Source: Halomonas sp. NO4 (GTDB lineage: Bacteria; Pseudomonadota; Gammaproteobacteria; Pseudomonadales; Halomonadaceae). From it: a DNA stretch of 64,000 bases. The DNA lies in assembly GCF_010994375.1 (NCBI RefSeq), contig NZ_WHMA01000017.1, positions 1 through 64,000 on the forward strand, read 5' to 3'. Each line of letters starts with the position of its first letter. The stretch's first letter is position 1. Made by a program: the position numbers and the translations under genes. Positions 37,568 to 46,259 of this stretch are shown piece by piece. The notes beneath the pieces were generated by a model. That model saw only the letters and a list, made by a program, of their open reading frames with translations. It made no database searches and was not told the DNA's origin.

Positions 37568-38272
37568 TCAATCGGCGTCGCGCAGGCGCGTGCGCAGCCG
37601 GCTCACGGCCTGGCTGTGCAGCTGGCACACCCGGGATTCGGTCACCCCTAGCACGGCACCGATTTCCTTGAGGTTGAGTTCCTCCTGGTAGTAGAGCGCC
37701 ATGAGCAGCTTCTCCCGCTCGGGCAGTGCCTCGATCCCCGCCACCAGCTGCGCTCGCTTCTCCGCGTCGATGAGCTGATCGAAGGGCCGGTCCGCCTCGG
37801 CGTTCTCGACCCCCGGCTCGATGCCCTCCTCGAGCAGTGCCTCGAACGGCAGCAGGTGGCCGCTGTTGGTGTCGCTGAGCAGCTGGCGGTACTGTTCGAG
37901 CGCCATGTCCAGCTCGGCGGCGATCTCCGTCTCTTCCGCATGCCGACCCAGGCGCTGCTCCAGGCGGCGGGCGGCCTCGTCCACCGCCCTGGCATTGCGC
38001 CGCACGCTGCGCGGCAGCCAGTCGCGGCTGCGCAGTTCGTCGAGCATCGCGCCGCGGATGCGCTGGCTGGCAAAGGTGGCAAAGCTCGCCCCCTGGCCGG
38101 CATCGAAGCGACCCATGGCTTCGAGCAGGCCGACGGTGCCGGCCTGGATCAGGTCGTCCAGCTCGATACTAGCCGGCAGCCGCACCTGCAGCGACAACGC
38201 GTGGCGTCGCACCAGCGGCAGGTACTCGTCCAGCAGGTCACCCTGTTCGATCTTGCCTCGTGCTGTGTACAT
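37568..38272 (-). CDS. fliA: Flagellar sigma factor sigma-28
   Basis: 234 residues (E. coli 239). Region 2 (DLIQAGTVGLLEAMGRFD; FATFASQRIRGAMLDELR), region 3 and a region 4 helix-turn-helix (LNLKEIGAVLGVTESRVCQL) are intact. Directs transcription of late flagellar and chemotaxis genes; sites matching its consensus occur in this window. Last gene of the flhB-to-fliA run, 58 bases behind flhE. No flgM is in the window. Confidence 0.97.
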   Translation of the reverse strand: MYTARGKIEQGDLLDEYLPLVRRHALSLQVRLPASIELDDLIQAGTVGLLEAMGRFDAGQGASFATFASQRIRGAMLDELRSRDWLPRSVRRNARAVDEAARRLEQRLGRHAEETEIAAELDMALEQYRQLLSDTNSGHLLPFEALLEEGIEPGVENAEADRPFDQLIDAEKRAQLVAGIEALPEREKLLMALYYQEELNLKEIGAVLGVTESRVCQLHSQAVSRLRTRLRDAD

Positions 38273-38330
38273 GCTCTCGTCTCGCGGCCGTCACCTGGGG
38301 CTCACGCCAGCGGCGCGCCCCCTGCCCACT

Positions 38331-38735
38331 TCATGAATCCTGGTGGTTCACGATCACCTGTAGCCCCTCCACCCGAACGGGACGCTGGCGGGGCTCGGCC
38401 AGCGCGAAGCGGAAGTGCAAGGGGCCCTGCGCCGCCCGCCCGGCCAGTGCCCGGGTCTGCCCGCGCGGGCCGGCCAGCCGCACGCACTCCTCCGCGTGGC
38501 AGAGCCAGGCCCTCACCGGTGCGCCGGCGGGCGTGCGGTACTGCCAGCTGACGCTGCCGATCCGCTGCCCCCCGGCCAGTTCGACCGCCGGCGAGATCAG
38601 TGGCGCCGACGAGGCGGTACGCTCGGCCATGGCCACCGTCACCGCCGGGGCGCTGGCCACCCAGCTCCCGGCCGCCACCGCCGTGGCCGCCCAGAGGCCG
38701 ACCACCACCAGCAGCATCCCGCCCAGGCCCCTCAT
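38331..38735 (-). CDS. flhE: Flagellar protein FlhE
   Basis: 134 residues. Signal peptide (MRGLGGMLLVVVGLWAATAV then A-A-G), then the FlhE domain: WQYRTP, LCHAEECVRLAGPRGQ, a GRAAQGPLHFRF block and the C-terminal LQVIVNH. FlhE is a periplasmic protein proposed to limit proton leakage through the export gate. A longer frame to 39341 exists but is antisense to nothing sensible and out of family; the ATG at 38735 overlaps the stop of the preceding gene (ATGA). In enterobacteria flhE follows flhA directly; here flhF and a FlhG-like gene are inserted between. Confidence 0.85.
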   Translation of the reverse strand: MRGLGGMLLVVVGLWAATAVAAGSWVASAPAVTVAMAERTASSAPLISPAVELAGGQRIGSVSWQYRTPAGAPVRAWLCHAEECVRLAGPRGQTRALAGRAAQGPLHFRFALAEPRQRPVRVEGLQVIVNHQDS

Positions 38736-39373
38736 CGCGCCAGCACCAGCAGCTCGATACCGAAATAGCTCGCGGCCACCCGCTGCAGGTTGTCCAGCAA
38801 GCCCTTGGGCCCGACATCGGGCGGATGCACGGCCAGCAGCCGCTGCGGACCGCCACGTTCGGCCACCTGCTTGAGTACCCGATAGGCACGGCGGAACGCC
38901 TCTTCGTCGCTGTCGACCCACAGCCCCCAGCGCGATTGCTCGGCAGCTAGCACCGGCAGGTGGGAACTCGAGGCCGACAGCGGCACTACGCGCCAGCGGT
39001 CGGGATCGCCCACCCATTGCCGCCCTTCCTCGGCCCAGGCGTTGAGCAGCGCCGTCACCTTGCGCGCCTGACGCTCGCTGTTGCCCGGCAGACCGAGCAC
39101 CATCAGCGTGCGCACCGCCGCGCCCTGCGCCGGGCGCGCCGAGGGCTGTACCCTCGACTCCTGGGGGCGAGCTGCGGCCTGCGCCGGGGCAGAGGCGGGC
39201 GCGACGGCATCGCTGGCCGCAGGCGGGGCCGGCGCGGTCAGCGACGCCGCCTCGGCGCTGGCCGACAGCTCGACCAGTGCCTCGGCCACATGGCGCGGGC
39301 ACTCCGCCTCTTGCCCGGCGGCACCGCCACCGCTGGCCCACTGCCGCAATCCCGCGGCCTGATCCATGCCCAT
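38732..39373 (-). CDS. FlhG/MinD-like protein lacking the ATP-binding P-loop
   Basis: 213 residues. Residues 1-85 are a low-complexity Ala/Pro/Ser linker. From 86 the layout follows MinD/FlhG: a beta strand VRTLMVLGLPG, a helix, then a second strand (RQWVGDPDRW), and at 150-205 WGLWVDSDEEAFRRAYRVLK followed by a helix resembling FlhG (DAYALIK-like and LQRVAASYFGIEL). The deviant Walker A GKGGVGKT is replaced by GLPGNSERQ, so ATP binding is not expected. The position directly after flhF is where flhG (fleN) normally lies. GGGAGG precedes the ATG by 8 bases. The homology is inferred by eye from order and pattern; without a profile search it remains a proposal. Confidence 0.55.
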   Translation of the reverse strand: MGMDQAAGLRQWASGGGAAGQEAECPRHVAEALVELSASAEAASLTAPAPPAASDAVAPASAPAQAAARPQESRVQPSARPAQGAAVRTLMVLGLPGNSERQARKVTALLNAWAEEGRQWVGDPDRWRVVPLSASSSHLPVLAAEQSRWGLWVDSDEEAFRRAYRVLKQVAERGGPQRLLAVHPPDVGPKGLLDNLQRVAASYFGIELLVLAR

Positions 39374-41581
39374 CTAGCCTGCCTCCCGTTCACCGAGTCC
39401 CAGGTGGCGAATGGCGTCGCGCACCAGGAACAGCTGTACCAGCGCCTCCATCAGCGCCACGTCGCGACGTCGCCGCCGCGCACCGGCGAGCCCCAGCAGC
39501 TCGGCGCGCAGGTCCATGGCCGCCTCGTCCTCGGCGAGGTCGAGGTGGGCCGCTACGGCAGCCGTACCGCTGGCCATCAGCAGCCGCACGTCGGGACGCA
39601 TCTCGCCCAGGGCCTGCGGTTCGATCTGCTGCCAGGCGCGCCGGGTCAGCAAAGCCAGACCGTCCCCCTGCAGCTGATGCAGCAGCAGGGGGACCGGCTG
39701 GCGGCCGAGACGCGCCGGTGTCAGCCAGTAGCGCTGAGCCACCATCTGGCCACTTTCGGCATCGCGCACCTCACCCAACCAGGCCAGCACATTCTGGGGG
39801 TCGTCACCGCGGCGCACCGGCTTGGGGGTCATGCTTACCGGCAGGCTGGCCAGCCGGAGCCGTGCCGCCACCCCGCGATAGCGACAGCGGGCCTCGTCGA
39901 GGGGTTCGGCAAGCGCAACCAGCGCCTTAAGCGGGTGGCGCTCGCCGCCATGCGCGACGCGCTGGCTGCCACGCACCTGGCTGACCCAGCTCAGCGCGCG
40001 CTGTTCGAGCCACTGGCACGCCTCGGCGTCGGGCATCCCCGTCATCAGATGGACGCTCGCACCCAGCCGGGATTCGGCCTCGGCCAGCCGCGGCTGCTGA
40101 CCGGCCACCTGGCGATGCTGGAGCAGCGGCAGGGCAAGCCAGTCGCCGTCGGCGTTGAGGGCGATATCCGGCATCGACCAGGCCGCCCCGCTCACCCGCC
40201 GCCGCTCGCTCCACAGTATGCCCAGCGCGCGATCATGCCCGGGATAGTCCGCCAGCAGCGCCTCCAGGCGCGGCTGCTGCACCGAGACCGGCAGCCCCAG
40301 CAGGTCCCAGACCCGCTCGAGGGCGTCGAAGCCCTCCAGGCGACGGCGCAGCGCCTGCAGGGTGCCGGCCAGGCGTCGCCCCTGCCCCATCAGCGTCGAG
40401 GCGCGACCGCCCGACGACTCGCGGGCAGCGGGTGCCGACGCGGGCAGCGGCGCCTCTCGGCGCTGGGTCAGCGCCTCGTCGATCAGGGCCGGCGGCTCGG
40501 CTAGCGACATGTCCTCGGGCACCCGCTGGCCGTGGGAGACGAACAGCAGACGCAGGCCATGGCGGATGACCACATCCAGCGCCGGGGCCAGCCGGCCGGC
40601 TTCGTCCTGCTTGGTGATCACGCAGTCGCCGATTTCGGCCCCCGCCGCCTGGGCAGCCTGGCGGTAGCGCAGCACCACTTCATCGAGCGTCTCCGGGTGG
40701 CTGGCGGCATTGAGCAGCAACACCAGCCGCACCGGGGTCTTGCCGCCGCCCAGGTGGCCCACCTGCTCGATGACCCGCTGGTCGCGCTGGCTCATGCCCA
40801 CGGTGTCGATGATCACCCAGGACTTGCCCTGCATGCGGCCCAGCAGATCGTTGACCGGCTGGTCGGCGGTCAGCGCGTACATGGGCACGTCGAGCAGCCG
40901 CGCGTAGATACGCAGCTGCTCGTGGGCGCCGATACGGAAACTGTCGGTGGTCACCAGTGCCACGGGGCGGGTGCCGTGACGCATCACGTAGCGCGCCGCC
41001 AGCTTGGCCGTGGTGGTCGTCTTGCCTACGCCGGTGGGGCCGATCAGCGCCACCACCCCGGTGCGATCGAGGAAGGCGGCTTCATCGTCGAGCCCCTCGA
41101 GGCGGGCCACCAACTGTCGCTTGACCCAGCCCAGAACGCGCTCGTTCAGCGCCTCGGCGCCGCGCAGCTCATCGGGCAGCGCGGCGGCGATCTCCACGGC
41201 CAGCGTCGCGCCGAAACCGACCTCCAGCAGCAGCTGGCGAACCTGGCCGTCGACGCCGGCGGCCGGCTCGCGCCCCCCTTGCTCGCGCGCGAGCAGAGCG
41301 CGCATGTCGCGCATCTCCTCGAGCAGCTTCTCGCTCATCGCCTCGAAGGCGCTGGCGGGCGCGGCGCTCTGGCCGCCGCCCGCAGGCGGCGGTGCTGTCG
41401 GCGGCGCAGCAGCGGGGGCCGGCTCGGGGCTCTCTTCGGCCGCCGACTCGGCCATGGCCAGAATCTCGACGCCGCTGTCGGTGCGCCGATTGGCGAGAAT
41501 CAACGCCTCGTCGCCCAGCGCTTCGCGCACCTGGCGCATGGCATCGCGACTGTTGGCGCCGGTGAACCGTATGACGCTCAT
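39374..41581 (-). CDS. flhF: FlhF flagellar GTPase with long C-terminal extension
   Basis: 735 residues, against 430-500 for usual FlhF. N-terminal basic B domain (MSVIRFTGANSRDAMRQVRE), a Pro/Ala-rich linker, then the SRP-type NG GTPase: P-loop GPTGVGKTTTTAKL near 180, TTDSFRIGAHEQL, DTVGMSQRD (DTAG in most relatives) and ITKQDEAG (TKxD). The GTPase ends near residue 375. About 360 further residues follow with no recognised domain (YPGHDRALGILWSERR; WLALPLLQHRQVAGQQPRL). FlhF places flagella at the pole in Vibrio and Pseudomonas. Starts 3 bases behind flhA. Confidence 0.93.
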   Translation of the reverse strand: MSVIRFTGANSRDAMRQVREALGDEALILANRRTDSGVEILAMAESAAEESPEPAPAAAPPTAPPPAGGGQSAAPASAFEAMSEKLLEEMRDMRALLAREQGGREPAAGVDGQVRQLLLEVGFGATLAVEIAAALPDELRGAEALNERVLGWVKRQLVARLEGLDDEAAFLDRTGVVALIGPTGVGKTTTTAKLAARYVMRHGTRPVALVTTDSFRIGAHEQLRIYARLLDVPMYALTADQPVNDLLGRMQGKSWVIIDTVGMSQRDQRVIEQVGHLGGGKTPVRLVLLLNAASHPETLDEVVLRYRQAAQAAGAEIGDCVITKQDEAGRLAPALDVVIRHGLRLLFVSHGQRVPEDMSLAEPPALIDEALTQRREAPLPASAPAARESSGGRASTLMGQGRRLAGTLQALRRRLEGFDALERVWDLLGLPVSVQQPRLEALLADYPGHDRALGILWSERRRVSGAAWSMPDIALNADGDWLALPLLQHRQVAGQQPRLAEAESRLGASVHLMTGMPDAEACQWLEQRALSWVSQVRGSQRVAHGGERHPLKALVALAEPLDEARCRYRGVAARLRLASLPVSMTPKPVRRGDDPQNVLAWLGEVRDAESGQMVAQRYWLTPARLGRQPVPLLLHQLQGDGLALLTRRAWQQIEPQALGEMRPDVRLLMASGTAAVAAHLDLAEDEAAMDLRAELLGLAGARRRRRDVALMEALVQLFLVRDAIRHLGLGEREAG

Positions 41582-41584
41582 GGT

Positions 41585-43666
41585 TTATCGGCCTCCCACC
41601 AGAGTCGTGACGCGCAGTGTTCGATCATCGGGTATCTCCGCCTGGGACATCACCACCAGGTGCCGCAGCCGCCGGCGCAGGAAGCGCGCCAGTAGCGGCC
41701 GCAGCACGTGCTGCACTACCATCACCGGCGGTTCGCCGCTCGCCTCGTGGCGCTCCAGCGCCTGCTCGGTCTGACTCATCAGGGTCTCGGCGAGCCCCGG
41801 TTCCAGAGCACCGTTACCGTTCATGGCCTGCATCAGCACCTGCTCGAGCTGGGCCTCCAGCCCCATGACATTGAGGGTCTCCTGGCCGGCGAACCACTGC
41901 TGGGTGATCGCCCGCCCCAGACTGATGCGCACCAGCGCGGTGAGCTCGTTGGGGTCCTGCTGCTGGGGCGCGCACTCGGCCAGGGTATCGAGAATGGTGC
42001 GCAGGTCGCGAATGGAGACCTCCTCCTCGAGCAGATTCTGCAGGATGCGCTGCAGAGCGGTGAGGCTGATCGCCTTGGGCACCACCTCCTCGACCAGCGA
42101 CTTCTGCTCGTCGCCCAGCTTGTCGAGCAGCTTCTGCACTTCCTGGCGCCCCAGCATGGCGGCGGCATGGCGATGGAGCAGGTGATTGAGATGGGTGGCC
42201 ACCACCGTACCGGCGTCCACCACCGTGTAGCCATAGACCTGGGCGTGCTCGCGCTGGGCAGCGTCGATCCACACCGCGGGCAGCCCGAAGGCGGGGTCCT
42301 GGGTCGGCGTGCCCTGCAGCTGGCCGGTGACCTGGCCGGGATCGATGGCCAGCCACTGGCCGGGAAAGGCCTCGGCCCGGCCGATCTCGGCGCCCTTCAG
42401 CGCGATCACGTAGGCGTTGGCGCCCAGCTCGAGATTGTCGCGAATGTGCACCACCGGGGGCAGGAAGCCGACTTCCTGGGCGAACTTCTTGCGCACGCTC
42501 TTGATGCGCGCCAGCAGCTCGCCGTCCTGGCGCTGGTCGACCAGCGGGATCAGCCGGTGGCCCACCTCGAGCCCCAGCGTATCGACGAGCTGCACGTCGT
42601 CCCAGCTCGCCTCGGGCGCCTCGGGCGGGGGCGGCGGCTCGGTCTGCATCTCCTGCTCGACCAGGCGCTGCTCCTGCTGGCGCAAGAGCCACCAGGCGAT
42701 GCCGCCCAGCACCGCAGTGAAGATCAAGAACACCAGGTTGGGCATGCCCGGCACCAGGCCCAGCAGCCCCATCACCCCGGCGGCCAGGATCATCACCTGG
42801 GGGTTGACGAAGAGCTGGCTGATCATCTGCTGGCCGACGTCCTGGTCGGTGTTGACCCGCGATACCGTGACACCGGCCGCGGTGGAGATGACCAGCGCCG
42901 GGATCTGCGCCACCAGGCCGTCGCCGATGGTCAGCAGGGTGTAGGTGCGTCCCGCGTCGGCAAAGCTCATGCCGTGCTGCATCATGCCGATGAGCAGCCC
43001 GCCGATGATGTTGACCACCATGATCACCAGACCCGCCATGGCATCGCCCCGCACGAACTTGCTGGCGCCGTCCATGGAGCCGTAGAAATCGGCCTCCTGG
43101 GCCACCTCGGCGCGGCGCGTTCGTGCTTCGTCCTCACCGATCAGCCCGGCGTTGAGATCGGCGTCGATGGCCATCTGCTTGCCCGGCATGGCGTCGAGCA
43201 TGAAGCGCGCCCCGACCTCGGCGATCCGTCCCGCGCCCTTGGTGATGACCATGAAGTTGATGATCACCAGGATCAAAAACACCACCAGGCCCACGGCGAA
43301 GTTGCCGCCGACCAGGAAACTGCCGAACGCCTCGATCACCTTACCCGCCGCATCGCCCCCGGCGTGGCCCTCCATCAGCACCACGCGGGTGGAGGCCACG
43401 TTGAGCGACAGGCGCAGCAGGGTGGTGAACAGCAGCACTGCCGGGAAGGCGGCGAAATCCAACGGCTTCTCGGTGAACATGCTCACCAGCAGCACCATCA
43501 CCGCCAGGGAGATGTTGAAGGTAAAGAGCAGGTCCAGCGCGAAGGGGGGCAGCGGCAGGATCATCATGGCCAGGATCATCATGATCAAGACCGGCCCTGC
43601 CAGCAGCTTCATGCGCACGTCACCCAGCCAGTCACGGCGCCCCAGGAATTGGCTCAGGGATTTCAT
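41585..43666 (-). CDS. flhA: Flagellar export gate protein FlhA
   Basis: 693 residues, standard length. N-terminal half has about eight membrane helices with the FHIPEP-type block (GAGRIAEVGARFMLDAMPGK) and a cytoplasmic C-terminal ring domain that binds export substrates and chaperones. Starts inside the stop of flhB (ATGA). Confidence 0.97.
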   Translation of the reverse strand: MKSLSQFLGRRDWLGDVRMKLLAGPVLIMMILAMMILPLPPFALDLLFTFNISLAVMVLLVSMFTEKPLDFAAFPAVLLFTTLLRLSLNVASTRVVLMEGHAGGDAAGKVIEAFGSFLVGGNFAVGLVVFLILVIINFMVITKGAGRIAEVGARFMLDAMPGKQMAIDADLNAGLIGEDEARTRRAEVAQEADFYGSMDGASKFVRGDAMAGLVIMVVNIIGGLLIGMMQHGMSFADAGRTYTLLTIGDGLVAQIPALVISTAAGVTVSRVNTDQDVGQQMISQLFVNPQVMILAAGVMGLLGLVPGMPNLVFLIFTAVLGGIAWWLLRQQEQRLVEQEMQTEPPPPPEAPEASWDDVQLVDTLGLEVGHRLIPLVDQRQDGELLARIKSVRKKFAQEVGFLPPVVHIRDNLELGANAYVIALKGAEIGRAEAFPGQWLAIDPGQVTGQLQGTPTQDPAFGLPAVWIDAAQREHAQVYGYTVVDAGTVVATHLNHLLHRHAAAMLGRQEVQKLLDKLGDEQKSLVEEVVPKAISLTALQRILQNLLEEEVSIRDLRTILDTLAECAPQQQDPNELTALVRISLGRAITQQWFAGQETLNVMGLEAQLEQVLMQAMNGNGALEPGLAETLMSQTEQALERHEASGEPPVMVVQHVLRPLLARFLRRRLRHLVVMSQAEIPDDRTLRVTTLVGGR

Positions 43667-44832
43667 TCGCGCGCCCCGGTCGGTTCTGCGTCGTCATCAC
43701 CCGGCACCGCCATGGAAGGCGGCACCGGCAGGTTTTCGGGCGTTGGCGGCACGTCTCCCCCTTCGTCGTTCACGTGCTTGAGGCGGAAGGCCCAGGCCAG
43801 CACTTCCGCCACGGCAGTATACAGATCCAGCGGAATCTCGCTGTCGAGGTCCACGTGGTGATAGAGCGCCCGGGCCAACGGGGCGGCTTCGAGCATGGGC
43901 ACCCGCGACTCGGCACCCAGTTCGCGAATCCGCGCCGCCACGGCATCGGCCCCCTTGGCCACCACCCGCGGCGCGCCCATGCTCGCCTCGTCGTACGTCA
44001 ACGCCACCGCATAGTGGGTGGGGTTGGTGATGATGACGTCGGCCTCGGGCACTTTGCTCATCATGCGTCCGCGCGCCATGGCCTGCTGCTGGGAGCGAAT
44101 GCGGGCCTTGACGTGCGGATCCCCTTCCGACTCCTTGTGCTCGCGCTTGACCTCCTCCTTGCTCATGCGCAGCTTCTTGGTGTGGCTCCACAGCTGGTAA
44201 GGCACGTCGATGAGGATCACCACCAGCAGGGTCAGCACCATCAGCCCGCAGGCCTGGGCCGCCAGCATCATCGCCCGAGCCAGGCCCTGGGTGGTGGGCA
44301 AATCGAGCAGCGCCAGGAAGTCATGGCGCTTGAGATAGAGAAAGGCCATGCCGACCCCGCCCACCAGCAGCGACTTGGCGATCGCCTTGGCGAGCTCCAC
44401 CAGCGCCTGGGTCCCCAGCATGCGCTTGAGGCCCTTGAACGGATTGAGCTTGCCGAGCTGCGGCTTGAGCGACTTGGCCGAAATCAGCCAGCCACCGAGC
44501 AGAGCCGGCGCCACCAGGGCAATCAACGCCAGCAGCAGGAACAGCGGCAGCATGGCGACCAGGGTGCGCTCGCCGAGCTCCAGCACCTTGGCGAGCATCG
44601 GTCCGGTGTCGAAGGCCTGGCGCCGCTCGAAGAGGAAGGCCTGCTCCATCACCAGCCCAAGCTGGTCGTAGAGCAAGCCACCCATGGACCACATGCCCAC
44701 GACGCCCCCCAGCAGCATGAGAAAGGTGGTCAGCTCGCGCGAGCGTGCGACCTGGCCCTCCTCACGGGCTTTTTCCAGGCGTCGTGGCGTGGGTTCTTCG
44801 GTCTTTTCCTGATCGCTGCTTTCGTCGGCCAT
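43663..44832 (-). CDS. flhB: Flagellar export switch protein FlhB
   Basis: 389 residues: four membrane helices, a charged linker and the cytoplasmic switch domain with the autocleavage site N-P-T-H (about 269-272, IITNPTHYAVAL). N-terminus ADESSDQEKTEEPTPRRLEK is typical. A Pro-rich C-terminal tail of about 30 residues. A second copy of the C-terminal domain alone is encoded at 61604-61885. Confidence 0.97.
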   Translation of the reverse strand: MADESSDQEKTEEPTPRRLEKAREEGQVARSRELTTFLMLLGGVVGMWSMGGLLYDQLGLVMEQAFLFERRQAFDTGPMLAKVLELGERTLVAMLPLFLLLALIALVAPALLGGWLISAKSLKPQLGKLNPFKGLKRMLGTQALVELAKAIAKSLLVGGVGMAFLYLKRHDFLALLDLPTTQGLARAMMLAAQACGLMVLTLLVVILIDVPYQLWSHTKKLRMSKEEVKREHKESEGDPHVKARIRSQQQAMARGRMMSKVPEADVIITNPTHYAVALTYDEASMGAPRVVAKGADAVAARIRELGAESRVPMLEAAPLARALYHHVDLDSEIPLDLYTAVAEVLAWAFRLKHVNDEGGDVPPTPENLPVPPSMAVPGDDDAEPTGARE

Positions 44833-44979
44833 GGCCCACTACCAGGCACAGGGTTGCAAGCCTGCCATTGTGGCGGCAAGAGATCACAAGCCATACGCCA
44901 AAAAGCGCTGATGATCGTGGGCTTATCCACCCGGAGCCGAGGCACCGGGACAGGTAAAGCGGCAGCCGGGTGGAGAGGC

Positions 44980-45030
44980 CGGCGGGGCCCGCCGGTGGCA
45001 GGCCAGGGGGGAGAGACCGCCGCAGCGGTC
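44980..45030 (-). terminator. Hairpins after cheZ
   Basis: The 271-base gap between cheZ and flhB contains GACCGC-CGCA-GCGGTC (45015-45030) and CCGGCGGG-N-CCCGCCGG (44980-44996). Together they may end the cheYZ transcript. No T-run and no sigma-28 site were found; a promoter for flhB must lie in the remaining sequence to its upstream side. Confidence 0.4.
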
Positions 45031-45103
45031 GTCAGTGACGGCGTCGACAGACGCGGCGAGTACGCGGGGCGGAGCCTCGGACGCAGAGCCGAGGCGCAGC
45101 AGG

Positions 45104-45799
45104 CTAGAAGCCCAGTTGGTCCAGCAGGTCGTCCACCTGATCCTGGTTGGTGACGATGTCGGCGGCGTCCTGCTTGACCTGGGGACCATTGAGCAGGCCC
45201 TCCTCCCGCTTGCGGGCGTCCGATTCCCAATGGTCGTTGGCCTGGCGCTGCATGCTCTCGCGAGCCAGCTCTTCGGGGACGTTGTCGATCAGCACCTGCA
45301 CGAGCTGGTGCTCGATCTCGCGGATCACGTCCATCATCTTCTTGATCACCTGGCCGGTCAGGTCCTGGAAGTCCTGGGCCATCATGATCTCGAGGAGCTC
45401 CTTCTGCGTGGCCTGGGCCTTGTCGGGCACATCGGCAAGGTAGCTGCGTGTCTCCTTGACCAGGTCACGCGCGTCATCGAGCTCCTTGGGCTCGGCGAAC
45501 CACTCGGCCCAACGCTTGTCCAGCTCAACGGCACGCTCGTTGAGCGAGTCCTGCAGGGGCTGGGCGCGATCGATGGCGTTCAGCGCTCGCTCCGCCGCCT
45601 GCTCGGTCATGCTGGCCACATAGCTCAGGCGGTCTCGGGCGTCGGGGATCGCCTCGGCGGCTTTTTCGATCTCTTTGTCCAGCCCCAGCTCCCGCATGCT
45701 CTCGCGCAGCATGCGCGTCAGCTGGCCGATGCGCAGAACCAGATCATCGCCCGCAGCACCCGATGACCGAGCCTGGCCCGGCTGCTCGTTTGCGCTCAT
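45104..45799 (-). CDS. cheZ: CheY-P phosphatase CheZ
   Basis: 231 residues. Long helical hairpin; the catalytic stretch [14 protein letters not shown] holds the Asp and Gln (D143/Q147 in E. coli), and the C-terminal [13 protein letters not shown] is the CheY-binding peptide. Lies 45 bases behind cheY as usual. Confidence 0.96.
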   Translation of the reverse strand: MSANEQPGQARSSGAAGDDLVLRIGQLTRMLRESMRELGLDKEIEKAAEAIPDARDRLSYVASMTEQAAERALNAIDRAQPLQDSLNERAVELDKRWAEWFAEPKELDDARDLVKETRSYLADVPDKAQATQKELLEIMMAQDFQDLTGQVIKKMMDVIREIEHQLVQVLIDNVPEELARESMQRQANDHWESDARKREEGLLNGPQVKQDAADIVTNQDQVDDLLDQLGF

Positions 45800-45844
45800 C
45801 TCTTTCTCCTCGTGCCGGCGGACGCCAAGCGCCCGCCGGTCTTG

Positions 45845-46234
45845 TCATTTGCCCAGCTTCTCGAAGATCTTGTTCAGCTTCTCTTCCAAGGTCGCTGCCG
45901 TGAACGGCTTGACCACGTAGCCGCTGGCACCGGCCTGGGCGGCGGCGATGATATTCTCCTTCTTCGCCTCGGCGGTAACCATCAGTACCGGCAGCTCCTT
46001 GAGGGCGTCGTCGGCACGGATCTGCTTGAGCATCTCCAGCCCGTCGAGATTGGGCATGTTCCAGTCGGACACCACGAACTCGAAGTTGCCGGCACGCAGC
46101 TTGGTCAGTGCGTCCTGGCCATCCTCGGCCTCTTCGACGTTGGTGTATCCCAACTCCTTCAGCAAGCTGCGAACGATCCGGCGCATGGTCGGAAAATCAT
46201 CGACCACCAGAAAGCTCATGTTTTTATCGGCCAT
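45845..46234 (-). CDS. cheY: Chemotaxis response regulator CheY
   Basis: 129 residues with D12-D13 in LVVDDF, phospho-acceptor D57 in VSDWNMPN, Thr in MVTAEA and Lys in VVKPFT, matching E. coli CheY position for position. Binds FliM when phosphorylated by CheA. Confidence 0.98.
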   Translation of the reverse strand: MADKNMSFLVVDDFPTMRRIVRSLLKELGYTNVEEAEDGQDALTKLRAGNFEFVVSDWNMPNLDGLEMLKQIRADDALKELPVLMVTAEAKKENIIAAAQAGASGYVVKPFTAATLEEKLNKIFEKLGK

Positions 46235-46259
46235 CGGAATTCCTCGTTGCGTTCACTGA

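Noticed and set aside
38331-39341. A 336-codon frame containing flhE
   Set aside because: Only the last 134 codons match FlhE and begin with a signal peptide; the upstream part is an out-of-frame shadow of the FlhG-like gene.
46224-46231. A perfect sigma-28 -10 (GCCGATAA) on the minus strand
   Set aside because: It is the codons for Ala-Asp-Lys at the start of cheY and has no matching -35 box.
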